This document shows, piece by piece, positions 35,147 to 43,524 of a DNA stretch of 64,000 nucleotides (position 1 is the first letter of the stretch; each line of letters opens with the position of its first letter). The notes beneath the pieces are model-generated. The model searched no databases. It worked only from the letters and a program-made list of their open reading frames with translations, and had not been told where the DNA came from. This DNA is from Croceibacterium soli. Its GTDB lineage: Bacteria; Pseudomonadota; Alphaproteobacteria; Sphingomonadales; Sphingomonadaceae. Location: contig NZ_WTYK01000002.1 in assembly GCF_009828065.1 (NCBI RefSeq), positions 62,001 to 126,000 on the forward strand, in the 5' to 3' direction. Both the position numbers and the translations under genes were made by a program.

Positions 35147-36223
35147 TTACCGCTTCTCTTCCGTGAACACGGTCGCCTCGATCGAGAGGCCGGCGATCAG
35201 CGGGCGTGTAGGCGTGTCGTCGATGGCGATGCGTACAGGAACGCGCTGCGTCACCTTCACCCAGTTGCCGGTGGCATTCTGTGCCGGCAGGATCGAGAAT
35301 TCCGACCCGGTGCCAGCACCGATCGACGCGACATGGCCTTTCAGCACCATCCCTGGATAGGCGTCGAAGCGCATTTCGGCAGGCTGGCCCACACGCATGT
35401 CGGCCAGATCGGTCTCCCGGAAATTCGCCTCGACATAGCTGCCGACGGTCTTGACCAGCGTCAGCACCGGCATGTTCCGCATCAATTCCTGGCCAACCTG
35501 CAGGCGATCGGCTTCGGCGACGCGGCCGGCGGTGGGCGCGCGCACTTCGGTTCTGCGCAAGTCGAGCTCGGCGGCCTCGCGCTGCGCCCTGGCGGCCGCA
35601 ATGCGGGGGTCCTGGTCGGGAACGGCGGCGCCCCTGGCGATGCGGGCTCGCGCCTCCTGCTGTTCGGCCTGCGCCACGCGCAACTGCTCCTGCGCCTGCG
35701 AGACCGCGTGCTGGGCGGCTTCGTAAGCCGCTTTGGTGGTGAAGCCCCGCTCCCAGAGCGCCCTCTGGCGTTCGAACTGGCTTCGCGCGAAGGCGATGTC
35801 CTCCCGCGCGGCGGCGATGTCGACACCGGACAGTGCAGGGGCGTTGGACAATGCCGTGAGGTCCGCCTGGGCACCGGCCAGGGCAGCGTTCGTTTGGGCC
35901 AGCTGGATGCGGTAGGGTTCCGGATCGACCCGGAACAGGAGCTGCCCCGCCTCAACCCGTTCTCCGTCGCGGACGAAGACCTCCACGATCTTGCCGCTCA
36001 CTTCGCTGCTGATGGAGACCCTGTCCTGCTTCAGGTAGGCATTGTCCGTAGTCACCTTCCCCTGCAGGCTCTGCCAATAGGAAAAGCCGCCGGCGAGCAG
36101 CGCCAGCGGCACAACCGCCATCAGCGCCACACGGCCCCACGGGCGCCGGGCCCGGGCGGGAATTGCCTCCACTGCGTGTGCGGCAGAAGCCTCGCCACCA
36201 ATGCGGGCGTCGGCTTCAGCCAT
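35147..36223 (-). CDS. EmrA/HlyD-type membrane fusion protein
   Basis: A 358-residue periplasmic adaptor. One N-terminal membrane helix (VALMAVVPLALLAGGFSYW) is followed by the lipoyl-like half VSISSEVSGKIVEVFVRDGE, a coiled-coil hairpin of about 100 residues (SQFERQRALWERGFTTKAAY and following), the second lipoyl half LRRTEVRAPTAGRVAEAD, and a beta-barrel. It is the usual partner of the EmrB-type pump encoded directly downstream. It is the first gene of the minus-strand cluster and diverges from the TonB receptor at 36529, so the 305-base space between them holds promoters for both. Confidence 0.92.
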   Translation of the reverse strand: MAEADARIGGEASAAHAVEAIPARARRPWGRVALMAVVPLALLAGGFSYWQSLQGKVTTDNAYLKQDRVSISSEVSGKIVEVFVRDGERVEAGQLLFRVDPEPYRIQLAQTNAALAGAQADLTALSNAPALSGVDIAAAREDIAFARSQFERQRALWERGFTTKAAYEAAQHAVSQAQEQLRVAQAEQQEARARIARGAAVPDQDPRIAAARAQREAAELDLRRTEVRAPTAGRVAEADRLQVGQELMRNMPVLTLVKTVGSYVEANFRETDLADMRVGQPAEMRFDAYPGMVLKGHVASIGAGTGSEFSILPAQNATGNWVKVTQRVPVRIAIDDTPTRPLIAGLSIEATVFTEEKR

Positions 36224-36528
36224 CTGCGGCTCTCACCATTCAACATCCTTATTATGAGGTTGCTTATGACCCCGAGTTTTCCCGCGAGCAAGGCGTACGC
36301 GGCTGACTGGCAGTGGACGAAAACAATTAGCAGGCAAACTTGTTGCGTTCATTCGAAAGCTAAGTATGTTTTCGCGTCCGAGCGTAACCGCGGCCAGCAA
36401 GGCCGGAAAAATGGGCGCTTCAGGAACGGTTGCCGTGGACGTTCGGCTGCTCTCGCCAGCCTCCGCTGCTTGCCGATCACAACAACGAGCCGCTGCGGCG
36501 GCCGCTTTGGGATAGAGGGAGATTCCGA
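36224..36528. promoter_or_regulatory. Divergent intergenic region with palindromic operator-like sites
   Basis: This 305-base space separates the efflux cluster (minus) from the TonB receptor (plus). It contains TTAGCAGGCAAA at 36327-36338, which matches sites upstream of selD and of the ABC transporter, and a degenerate inverted version TTCGAAAGCTAA at 36352-36363. The remaining sequence is moderately AT-rich, as expected for promoters. No gene is visible. Confidence 0.6.
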
Positions 36529-39500
36529 ATGAAAGTTGCCAGTCCGCTGTCGCGGTTCACGCGCACGGCGCTCGCCTGTTCGAGCGCCCTGTATCTGTCC
36601 ATCGGGGCTGCCGCGGCGCAAGCCCAGGATGCCGGTGAAGGTGCGGAAGAGGCCGCTCCGCAAGCCGCTCCACTCGCGGAGTTCGGGGAGCCGATCGTCG
36701 TCACCGGATCGCGCATCGCCCGCCGGGACTACGACTCGGAAAGCCCGATCGTGACGCTCAGCGACGACGCGCTGGAGAACACCGCCGCAGTCTCGATCGA
36801 CCAGAGCCTCAACAAGCTTCCGCAGTTTTCCGGCGGCGCTAACCAGATCACCAGCGCCACCGACATCCAGGCCACGCCGACCAGCAGCCCCGGCATCGCG
36901 ACCGTCAGCTTGCGCGGCCTCGGATCGAACCGCACCCTGGTGCTGCTCGACGGTCGCCGCACGCAGCCGGCCAACGCCAGCCTCGTGGTCGACCTCAACA
37001 CCATTCCCGCAGCGGCGCTCAGCGGCGTCGAGATCATCACCGGCGGTGCAGCGGCGACTTACGGCGCCGACGCGGTCGCCGGCGTGGTAAACTTCCAGCT
37101 GAAGAACGACTTCTCGGGCGTCGAGCTCGATGCCCAGTACGGCCAGACCTTCCGCGGGGACGCCGATCAGCTGAAGCTCAGCGCCCTGGTCGGTTCGAAC
37201 TTCGCCGACGGCCGCGGCAACGCGATGCTCGGCCTGACCTACCAGAAGCGTGACGAAGTCTACCTGCGCGACCGGCCCTTCTTCGAAGCCGCGTTCACCG
37301 ATCCGAACACCCCCGGCCGGAACGTCTGGCCGAACTTCGGCGGGTTCGCCGGGCCGCCGAATGCGAACCAGGCGGCTTACGACGCGATCTTCGTGCCCAA
37401 GGGCTTCGCCCCTGGCGACGTCAGCGCGGGAACGCAGCTGTTCTTCAACACGGCGCCTACGGTCGCGGGGTCGACCCTGTTCTCGGTCTCGCCGGGGCGC
37501 GTCAGCGGTGCACCCGCGCCGGGATTCACCGGCCCGCTCTATCCCGACAACAAGCTGCTCGCGAACGGAACGCTCTCGCCGAACTCCTTCCCGGGCTTCC
37601 TCTCCAGCCCGCTGGAGCGCTATTCGCTGTTCGCCCGGGCGAATTACGAGGTCTCCAGCAACTTGGACTTCTACGTCCAGGGCAGCTTCGACCAGAACGA
37701 GACGACCACCGAGATCATCGGCTACTCGCCGGCGTTCAACCAATGGTCGGTGCTGATCCCGCGCGATGCGGCGCACCCCGTCTCACCGGAACTGGCCACG
37801 ATCCTCGACGCGCGGCCCAATCCTGCTGCGCCCTGGGCGCTGTACAAGCAGCTCGATTACCTCGGCCCGCGGCAGATCACCACGACCACCCATACGTACG
37901 AGGTGCTGTTCGGCGCGCGCGGCGACATCGGGCTGAAGGACTGGACTTATGACATCTTCGCGTCCCACGGCCGCACGAACGCCAACGCCAACTACGCCGG
38001 CTTCGCCGATCTGGCGCGATACCAGGACCTGATCGCCCGCCCCAACTACGGCGCCGGGGCGCAGTTCAACAATGGCCGCACCGGGCTGCTCGCCTCGTGC
38101 ACCAGCGGGCTCAACCCGTTCCTCAACACGCCCGTCTCGCAGGACTGTATCGACATCATCTCCGCGAAGGTTAACGCGGAGACCGACCTGACGCAGGACC
38201 AGGTCGAGCTGAACCTGCAGGGCGGCCTGTTCGACGTGCCAGCCGGCGAACTGCGCTTCGCGGCCGGCGCGGCGTACCGCGAGAACGACTTCAAGTACCT
38301 GCCCGATCCGGGCTTCTCGACCACCAACACCACATCGCTGACCATCGGCCTGTTCGACGTCTCGGAGACCTCGGGCAGCACCAACGTGAAGGAAGTCTAC
38401 GCCGAGTTCCTGGCGCCGATCCTTGCCGACCGGCCGTTCTTCCAGGATCTCAGCCTCAACATCGGCGCCCGCTATTCGGACTACAACACCGCAGGCGGCG
38501 TCACGACCTGGAAGATCAACGGCAACTGGGACGTGAACGAATGGCTCAAGTTCCGCGGCGGTTACCAGCGCGCGAACCGTGCCCCGAATGTCGCGGAACT
38601 GTTCCAGCCGGCCGTGTTCGTGACGGTGCCCTGGGCCGACCACGACCCGTGCTCGATCTTCACGCGGGCCGAATACGGCAACATCCCGAGCAATCCTAAC
38701 CGGGCACAAGTGCAGGCGCTCTGCACCGCGCTGTCCGGCGGTTTCCCGATCGGCGACAACTTCGTCGGCAACGTGCCGACATATTTCCCGCTCGGCCGCG
38801 ATCTGCAGCGGGGCAATCCCGATCTCGAATCCGAAAAGGCCAGCACCTGGACGATCGGCACGGTGATCAACTCGCCGTTCTCCAGCGCGCTGCTCAACCG
38901 GTTGCGGCTGTCGGTCGACTACTACAACATCAAGGTCGAAGGCGCGATCGCTCCCGCCTCCACCCCGGTCGTCTACCAGGAATGTTTCAACGCCCTGGGC
39001 AACAACCCCACTTACGATCCGAACAACGAATACTGCCAGCGCATCTCCCGCACGCCGGTGAACGGGTTCTGGATCGCCACCACCGCCTCGTTCGAGAACC
39101 TGGGCATGATCGCCACGTCGGGCATCGACGCCCAGCTCGACTGGAGCATGGACGCACCGGGCTTCGGCGGCGAGACCGGCGCGATCTTCGCCAACCTGCT
39201 GTTCAACTGGCTGGAGAAGTACGAAGTCCAGAACAATCCCGGCGGCCCGGTGTTCGACTATGCCGACTCCGTCGGTTCGCAGATCGCCAACCCGCCGTAC
39301 GGACCGCAGTACAAGTGGCGGCTCAACTCGACCGTCGGTTATGACTTCGGGCCGGGCTCGATCAGCCTGAACTGGCGGCACACGCCCAGCGCGCGGCATG
39401 TGGCGACGGTCACCAACCCCTCTGCCGAACAGGACGACATCGGCGCCTACGACATCTTCGACCTCGCGGGCCGTTTCCAGGTCAACGACCGGTTCGAGCT

Positions 39501-39651
39501 GCGCGGCGGCATCGAGAACCTGTTCGACCGCGAACCGGAGATCTTCGGCCGCATCCCAGGCGTGACCGATGCCGTCGGCGAACCCGAACCGGGGGGCGCG
39601 TTCGACGTGCTCGGCCGCCGGTTCTACGTCGGCCTCAAGGCCTCGTTCTAA
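36529..39651 (+). CDS. TonB-dependent receptor preceding the selenoprotein cluster
   Basis: A 1040-residue outer-membrane receptor. ATG 36529 follows GAGGGAGA. The signal peptide ends near AAAAQAQ. An acidic/Ala-rich stretch precedes the TonB box GEPIVVTGSRIARRDYDS, and the plug carries RGLGSNRTLVLLDGRRTQ and GGAAATYGADAVAGVVNF. The barrel ends in FYVGLKASF with the terminal Phe needed for insertion. The plug type is common in Caulobacterales and Sphingomonadales. Its promoter region carries the palindrome shared with selD and the PhnCDE-like operon, so it may deliver a compound used by the selenoprotein or a selenium source. The substrate is unknown. Confidence 0.92.
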   Translation: MKVASPLSRFTRTALACSSALYLSIGAAAAQAQDAGEGAEEAAPQAAPLAEFGEPIVVTGSRIARRDYDSESPIVTLSDDALENTAAVSIDQSLNKLPQFSGGANQITSATDIQATPTSSPGIATVSLRGLGSNRTLVLLDGRRTQPANASLVVDLNTIPAAALSGVEIITGGAAATYGADAVAGVVNFQLKNDFSGVELDAQYGQTFRGDADQLKLSALVGSNFADGRGNAMLGLTYQKRDEVYLRDRPFFEAAFTDPNTPGRNVWPNFGGFAGPPNANQAAYDAIFVPKGFAPGDVSAGTQLFFNTAPTVAGSTLFSVSPGRVSGAPAPGFTGPLYPDNKLLANGTLSPNSFPGFLSSPLERYSLFARANYEVSSNLDFYVQGSFDQNETTTEIIGYSPAFNQWSVLIPRDAAHPVSPELATILDARPNPAAPWALYKQLDYLGPRQITTTTHTYEVLFGARGDIGLKDWTYDIFASHGRTNANANYAGFADLARYQDLIARPNYGAGAQFNNGRTGLLASCTSGLNPFLNTPVSQDCIDIISAKVNAETDLTQDQVELNLQGGLFDVPAGELRFAAGAAYRENDFKYLPDPGFSTTNTTSLTIGLFDVSETSGSTNVKEVYAEFLAPILADRPFFQDLSLNIGARYSDYNTAGGVTTWKINGNWDVNEWLKFRGGYQRANRAPNVAELFQPAVFVTVPWADHDPCSIFTRAEYGNIPSNPNRAQVQALCTALSGGFPIGDNFVGNVPTYFPLGRDLQRGNPDLESEKASTWTIGTVINSPFSSALLNRLRLSVDYYNIKVEGAIAPASTPVVYQECFNALGNNPTYDPNNEYCQRISRTPVNGFWIATTASFENLGMIATSGIDAQLDWSMDAPGFGGETGAIFANLLFNWLEKYEVQNNPGGPVFDYADSVGSQIANPPYGPQYKWRLNSTVGYDFGPGSISLNWRHTPSARHVATVTNPSAEQDDIGAYDIFDLAGRFQVNDRFELRGGIENLFDREPEIFGRIPGVTDAVGEPEPGGAFDVLGRRFYVGLKASF

Positions 39652-39660
39652 CCTGAGTAC

Positions 39661-39684
39661 GGGCGGTGGCTGCGGCCGCCGCCC
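39661..39684 (+). terminator. GC-rich hairpin between convergent genes
   Basis: GGGCGGTGG and CCGCCGCCC form a nine-pair stem with one G-U pair and a six-base loop, ten bases after the receptor stop codon. There is no T-run on either side, so intrinsic termination is only likely, not certain. It lies between two convergent genes. Confidence 0.55.
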
Positions 39685-39726
39685 GGCTCCCCACCATGCG
39701 CGGCGACTGAACGCCGCGGCGCAGCG

Positions 39727-40305
39727 TCAGTCCACCCGGCGGCAGCGGAATACGTCGGAGCCGATCTTGCACCGGTAGCTGCCCAGAGCGCCCTCCTCGA
39801 CCGCGAAGGCCGAGCCTTTCGCAGGCAGCCGGCGGAACGGACCGCCATCGACCTGCTTCCATATCGCGCCCTCGCTGGTCGCCACAATCAGCAGGCGATC
39901 GCCGCCGATGAGCGCATCGCTCACCGTTGTCTCGATACCTGAAATCGCTGGCGGAGCCGCAACCGCCCGTTCCTGCACTGCCCCTGCCTGTGGACTGGCA
40001 GCTGCAGCAGCTGCGGCAGCCGGCGGCGGAGCGACCGCCGGTGGTGCGACCGCCGGCTCCGCACGCCGTTCGGGCGCGCCGAAGCTCTGGCGCTGCGCCG
40101 CGGCTTCGCGGGCCGGATCGAGTACGCCCGCGGCCCGCAGGACCCGGTCGACGCAGGCATGCCGGCTGCCCGCATCCGCTTGCCCTGCGCAAGCGACGAC
40201 CGCCTGCCAATTGGCCGCCGCCTGGTCCGGGCCCGGCTGCGATTGAGCCGGCCAGGATAGCAGCGCCAACCCCGCCGCGGCGCCCAGACCTGCATGCCTC
40301 TTCAT
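39727..40305 (-). CDS. Small secreted hypothetical protein
   Basis: A 192-residue protein with a clear signal peptide (ending WPAQSQ). The mature part has a Cys-containing segment (VVACAGQADAGSRHACVD), a Pro/Ala low-complexity linker (about 95-125) and a C-terminal globular piece with two Cys (GSYRCKIGSDVFRCRRVD). I do not recognise a family. It is convergent with the TonB receptor and divergent from the selenoprotein gene, so it probably belongs to neither operon. Confidence 0.72.
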   Translation of the reverse strand: MKRHAGLGAAAGLALLSWPAQSQPGPDQAAANWQAVVACAGQADAGSRHACVDRVLRAAGVLDPAREAAAQRQSFGAPERRAEPAVAPPAVAPPPAAAAAAAASPQAGAVQERAVAAPPAISGIETTVSDALIGGDRLLIVATSEGAIWKQVDGGPFRRLPAKGSAFAVEEGALGSYRCKIGSDVFRCRRVD

Positions 40306-40365
40306 CGTCGCTCTCCCGAATCCGGCGCTTGGAGCCGTAAGGCGATACTAACCGCCCGAAGGCGA

Positions 40366-40395
40366 TTGACAACGAGGTTGAAAGCGAAATAGATT
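40366..40395 (+). promoter_or_regulatory. Predicted promoter of the selenoprotein gene
   Basis: TTGACA (40366-40371) is a perfect -35 element, followed after 17 to 18 bases by ATAGAT or TAGATT (40389-40395) as -10. The predicted start of transcription is near 40402, leaving a leader of about 37 bases before the GTG at 40439. Confidence 0.6.
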
Positions 40396-40438
40396 GCATC
40401 CTAACGATCAACTGAGCTTCCGGGCGAGGAGTTGGACT

Positions 40439-42103
40439 GTGGCCGAAAAGATCACCGTGATGGATCCGCGGGGCTACCCGCCGAAAGTGACCGGCAACCG
40501 GCTCGCCGCGCGTCCGGAAAGCCTCGATGGCAAAGTCCTCTACCTGATCGACTGCCTGTTCGATAACGCCGACGTGTTCATGGAGCAGCTTCGGCTGTGG
40601 TTTGCCGAGAACATGCCGAAAGTCGAAACCCGCATGATCCGGCCGAAGGAAAGCTGGGTCGACGATCCCGAGATGAGAGCCAAAGTCGTCGCCGGAGGCG
40701 ACGCGGCCATCATCGGCGTTGGTCTCTGAAGCACTTGCTGCCCCACGGTCGTGGGGTTCTCATTGGAGTTGGAAAAAGCCGGGATCCCGACGATCCCGGT
40801 GAGCACCCACGCCTTCGCGCGGCTGGCCAAGGCCACCACGCTGGCCGCGGGCATGCCGACGGTGCGCAACGCCTTCGTCCCGCAGCCGGTCGTCGGCCTC
40901 AGCGCGGGTGAGCTGCGCGCCTACATCGAAGGCATCGATCCGGTCGCCAAGAAGCCCTTCATGCAAGTCGTGCTCGACGGGCTGACCGGCCCGCTGACCG
41001 ACGAAGACTACAAAGGCGCCACGTTCGAGCGCACGACTCCCCGGTTCCTCGAACCCGACACCGAAGACAATCTCCGCGCGCGCTTCATCCTGGAAGGCTG
41101 GACCGACTTCCTGCCCATCATCCTGCCCACCGAGCAGCGGGTCGAAGCCATGCTCAAGGGCACCAGCCATGCCGGCGACAAGTTCGTCAACCGGATGGCT
41201 CCGGCGAGCTTCCGCGAGAAGTGGGACTTCGATGTCGAGAAAGTCGCCATCAACGCGGTGATGGCCGGCGCCCGGCCGGAATACCTGCCGGTCATCCTGG
41301 CGCTCTGCTCGTCCGGCTTCTCCGCCCGCTCCAGCTCGACCACGAGCTGGGCGACGATCAGCATGATCAACGGCCCGATCCGCGACGAGATCGGCATGAA
41401 CTACGGCATCGGCGCCCTCGGCCCCTACAACCATGCCAATGCCACGATCGGCCGGGCCTATTCCCTGCTGTCGATGAACGCGCAGGGCGGCAGCGAGCCC
41501 GGCATCACCTACATGGGTTCGGTCGGCAGCAACTGGAACACCACCGCCTGCTTCGCCGAGAACGAGCAGGCGAGCCCGTGGGAGCCCTTCCACGTCGGCA
41601 AAGGCCACAAGGCGGAAGAAAGCACCGCCGCGATCTTCTTCGGCGGCTGGTACACCCAGTCCGGCTTCGGCCCGCGCAAGAGCTGGAAAGAGAAGTTCAT
41701 CCGCTGCATCACCGCGGCCGATCACTTCTCCCCCCCGTTCATTGTCATGGACCCGCTGGTGGCGAAGGAATTCGCCAAGCTCGGCTTCTCCAAGCAGTCG
41801 CTGATCGACTGGTGCGCGGAGAACGCCAAGATGCCCGCGCGCGACTACTGGGACGACCAGTGGACCACCACCCTGATCAAGCCCCACGCCGAAGCCGGCG
41901 TGGAGCCTTACGCCAGCTGGCTCAAGGCCGATCCCGACGAGCTGATCAGCATCTTCCGGCCGGAAGATATCGAGATCATCGTAACCGGCGGCGAGACCCA
42001 GGGCGCATTCAAGATGATCAGCGGCCGCCTCGTCGGCGGCCCCGGCCTCCGCGCCGGCGGCACCAGCGGCAGCGGCCTCATCCCGATCGATCCCTGGCGG
42101 TGA
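40439..42103 (+). CDS. UGSC-family-like selenoprotein with in-frame UGA (Sec97)
   Basis: An open frame of 554 codons interrupted only by TGA at 40727-40729, read here as selenocysteine 97. Both sides are in the same frame, and the protein runs smoothly through it: GVGL-U-STCCP, giving a redox-like U-x-x-C motif. The GTG start has GAGGAG seven bases upstream. The N-terminal 130 residues resemble the UGSC family of (seleno)proteins (VLYLIDCLFDNADVFMEQL; LELEKAGIPTIPVST), although the motif here is U-S-T-C. The C-terminal 380 residues (EGWTDFLPIILPTEQRV; GARPEYLPVILALC) are a conserved partner domain of unknown chemistry. selD, selA, selB and selC follow. An ordinary stop codon would leave a 96-residue fragment and an orphan frame without its own ribosome site. 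Confidence 0.92.
40727..40756 (+). promoter_or_regulatory. Bacterial SECIS element directing Sec insertion at UGA 40727
   Basis: After the UGA, CCCCAC (40741-40746) and GTGGGG (40751-40756) form a perfect six-pair stem capped by the four-base loop GGTC. The loop begins 18 bases after the UGA and has G in both of its first two positions. This fits the known bacterial SECIS rules (loop 16-37 bases downstream, G among the first two loop bases), the structure bound by SelB. Confidence 0.82.
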
Positions 42104-42131
42104 CGGCTCCGGCTCTGCCGGATTGAGTCAC

Positions 42132-42197
42132 ACGAAGCCACGAAGACACGAAGGGTGTGGACCTTTGTGCCTTCGCGCCTTTTGCGCCTTTGCGTGA
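42132..42197. repeat. Intergenic repeat-like sequence (CACGAAG-rich)
   Basis: CACGAAGCCACGAAGACACG followed by AAGG, and then a C/T-rich partner TTCGCGCCTTTTGCGCC, form an imperfect inverted structure after the selenoprotein stop. Sequences like this are frequent intergenic repeats in sphingomonad genomes by my recollection. It may also act as the terminator of the selenoprotein transcript. Confidence 0.45.
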
Positions 42198-42206
42198 GCC
42201 CAATCG

Positions 42207-42346
42207 CCCCTCCTCTTCAGAGGAGGGGCCAGCGAGACTTGGTGAGCCGAAGGCGAACCTAGTCGCAGCGGGGTGGTGCTGCGGCAAAGCGCAACGTTTC
42301 ACTGCGCATCCACCACCCCCAACCCCCTCCTCTGAAGAGGAGGGGG
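42207..42346. repeat. 140-bp MITE-like element with palindromic ends
   Basis: Both ends are hairpins. The left one has arms CCCCTCCTCT and AGAGGAGGGG around TC (42207-42228). The right one has the same arms extended by one base around GA (42323-42346), so the right end is the reverse complement of the left. The interior has no coding potential. The arrangement suggests a small mobile or REP-type repeat inserted between the selenoprotein and selD. Transcription from one to the other may be broken by these hairpins. Confidence 0.65.
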
Positions 42347-42369
42347 CTTTCCGCCCCAGAGTTCAGTAA

Positions 42370-42381
42370 TTAGCAGGCTAA
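42370..42381. promoter_or_regulatory. Operator-like palindrome upstream of selD
   Basis: TTAGC-AG-GCTAA is a perfect inverted repeat with a two-base spacer, 53 bases upstream of the selD start. The extended form ATTAGCAGGCTAAC matches sites at 36326-36339 and 50818-50831 in 12 of 14 positions. It probably binds a regulator that controls the selenium genes together. Confidence 0.7.
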
Positions 42382-42402
42382 CAATATTGCCATCGCTCCC
42401 GT

Positions 42403-42418
42403 CCGCTCATATGAGCGG
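42403..42418. promoter_or_regulatory. Perfect 16-bp palindrome in the selD leader
   Basis: CCGCTCATATGAGCGG is a perfect palindrome that ends four bases before the selD ribosome site (AGGAGA, 42423-42428). As RNA it would form a hairpin next to the ribosome site; as DNA it could be a dimeric regulator site. Confidence 0.5.
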
Positions 42419-42433
42419 TGGCAGGAGACCGCG

Positions 42434-43510
42434 ATGAACCTGGCCGAACCGAACGCCGATGCCGCACCGAATGCGCCGCGCCTCACGGCGCTGGCACACG
42501 GCGGCGGCTGCGGGTGCAAGCTGGCGCCGGCAGTGCTGCGCGAGCTGCTGCAGGGCCAATTCGCCGCGTCCGGCTTTCCGCAGCTTCTGGTCGGCAACGG
42601 CACCGCCGACGACGCCGCAGTGTGGCAACTGGACGATGGCCGCTGCCTGGTCGCGACGACCGACTTCTTCATGCCGATCGTCGACGATCCGCACGATTTC
42701 GGCCGGATCGCCGCCACCAACGCCATTTCCGACATCTACGCCATGGGCGCCCGCCCGCTGTTCGCCCTGGCGATCCTCGGGATACCGCTGGGGAAGATCG
42801 ACACCGCCACCGTTCGCGAGATCCTCGCCGGCGGGGCAGCCGCGTGCGCCGGGGCGGGCATCCCCGTTGCCGGCGGCCATTCGATCGACAGCGCCGAACC
42901 GATCTATGGCCTCGCGGTGATCGGCGAATGCCCGCACGAGTCGATGCGCAGCAACGGCGGGGCACAGCCCGGCGACGCGCTGATCCTGACCAAGCCGCTC
43001 GGCGTCGGCGTCTATTCCGCGGCCTACAAGCGCGGCACGCTGCGCGAAGAAGCCTATGCCGAGATGATTGCCACCACGACGAAGCTCAACGCTGTCGGGG
43101 CGCGGCTCGGCCAGGGCGCTGCAGTCCACGCGCTGACCGACGTCACCGGGTTCGGCATTCTCGGCCACGGCCTGGAAATGGCGCGTGCTTCCGGACTCCA
43201 GCTGGAGATTTCCGCCGGAGCCCTGCCGCTGCTCTCGCGCGCGGAGGAGCTGGCCCGGGGCGGCGTCGTTACCGGCGCCTCCGCCCGCAACTGGGCCAGC
43301 GTCGAAGACGCGGTCGCCCTGCCCGCCTCCCTGCCCCAGTGGCAGCGCGATCTGCTGACCGATCCGCAGACCTCCGGCGGGCTGCTGATCGCAACCGCGC
43401 CCGAACACGCCGAGCGCATCGTCGAACTCGTCCGCGGCGAAGGCTTTGCCGCAGCGACGATCATCGGCCGCGCGATAGCCGGAACGCCCGGCCTGACAAT
43501 CACCGACTAA
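42434..43510 (+). CDS. selD: Selenide, water dikinase (selenophosphate synthase)
   Basis: A 358-residue SelD that makes selenophosphate, the selenium donor for SelA, from selenide and ATP. The active-site loop [10 protein letters not shown] has Cys26 and Lys29, matching Cys17 and Lys20 of the E. coli enzyme, so this SelD is the Cys form and not itself a selenoprotein. Further family blocks are [59 protein letters not shown] and [13 protein letters not shown] 42434 follows AGGAGA with five bases spacing. It opens a run of four plus-strand genes ending in selC, all closely spaced. Confidence 0.97.
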   Translation: MNLAEPNADAAPNAPRLTALAHGGGCGCKLAPAVLRELLQGQFAASGFPQLLVGNGTADDAAVWQLDDGRCLVATTDFFMPIVDDPHDFGRIAATNAISDIYAMGARPLFALAILGIPLGKIDTATVREILAGGAAACAGAGIPVAGGHSIDSAEPIYGLAVIGECPHESMRSNGGAQPGDALILTKPLGVGVYSAAYKRGTLREEAYAEMIATTTKLNAVGARLGQGAAVHALTDVTGFGILGHGLEMARASGLQLEISAGALPLLSRAEELARGGVVTGASARNWASVEDAVALPASLPQWQRDLLTDPQTSGGLLIATAPEHAERIVELVRGEGFAAATIIGRAIAGTPGLTITD

Positions 43511-43524
43511 GCTTGGACATTCGC

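Noticed and set aside
40751-42103. Independent gene starting with GTG at 40751
   Set aside because: It lacks a ribosome site, its start lies inside the SECIS hairpin, and the upstream in-frame piece is homologous to the N terminus of the same family. It is the second part of the selenoprotein.
42434-43510. selD as a selenoprotein
   Set aside because: The active-site position is an ordinary Cys codon (Cys26 in GGGCGCK) and there is no in-frame UGA.
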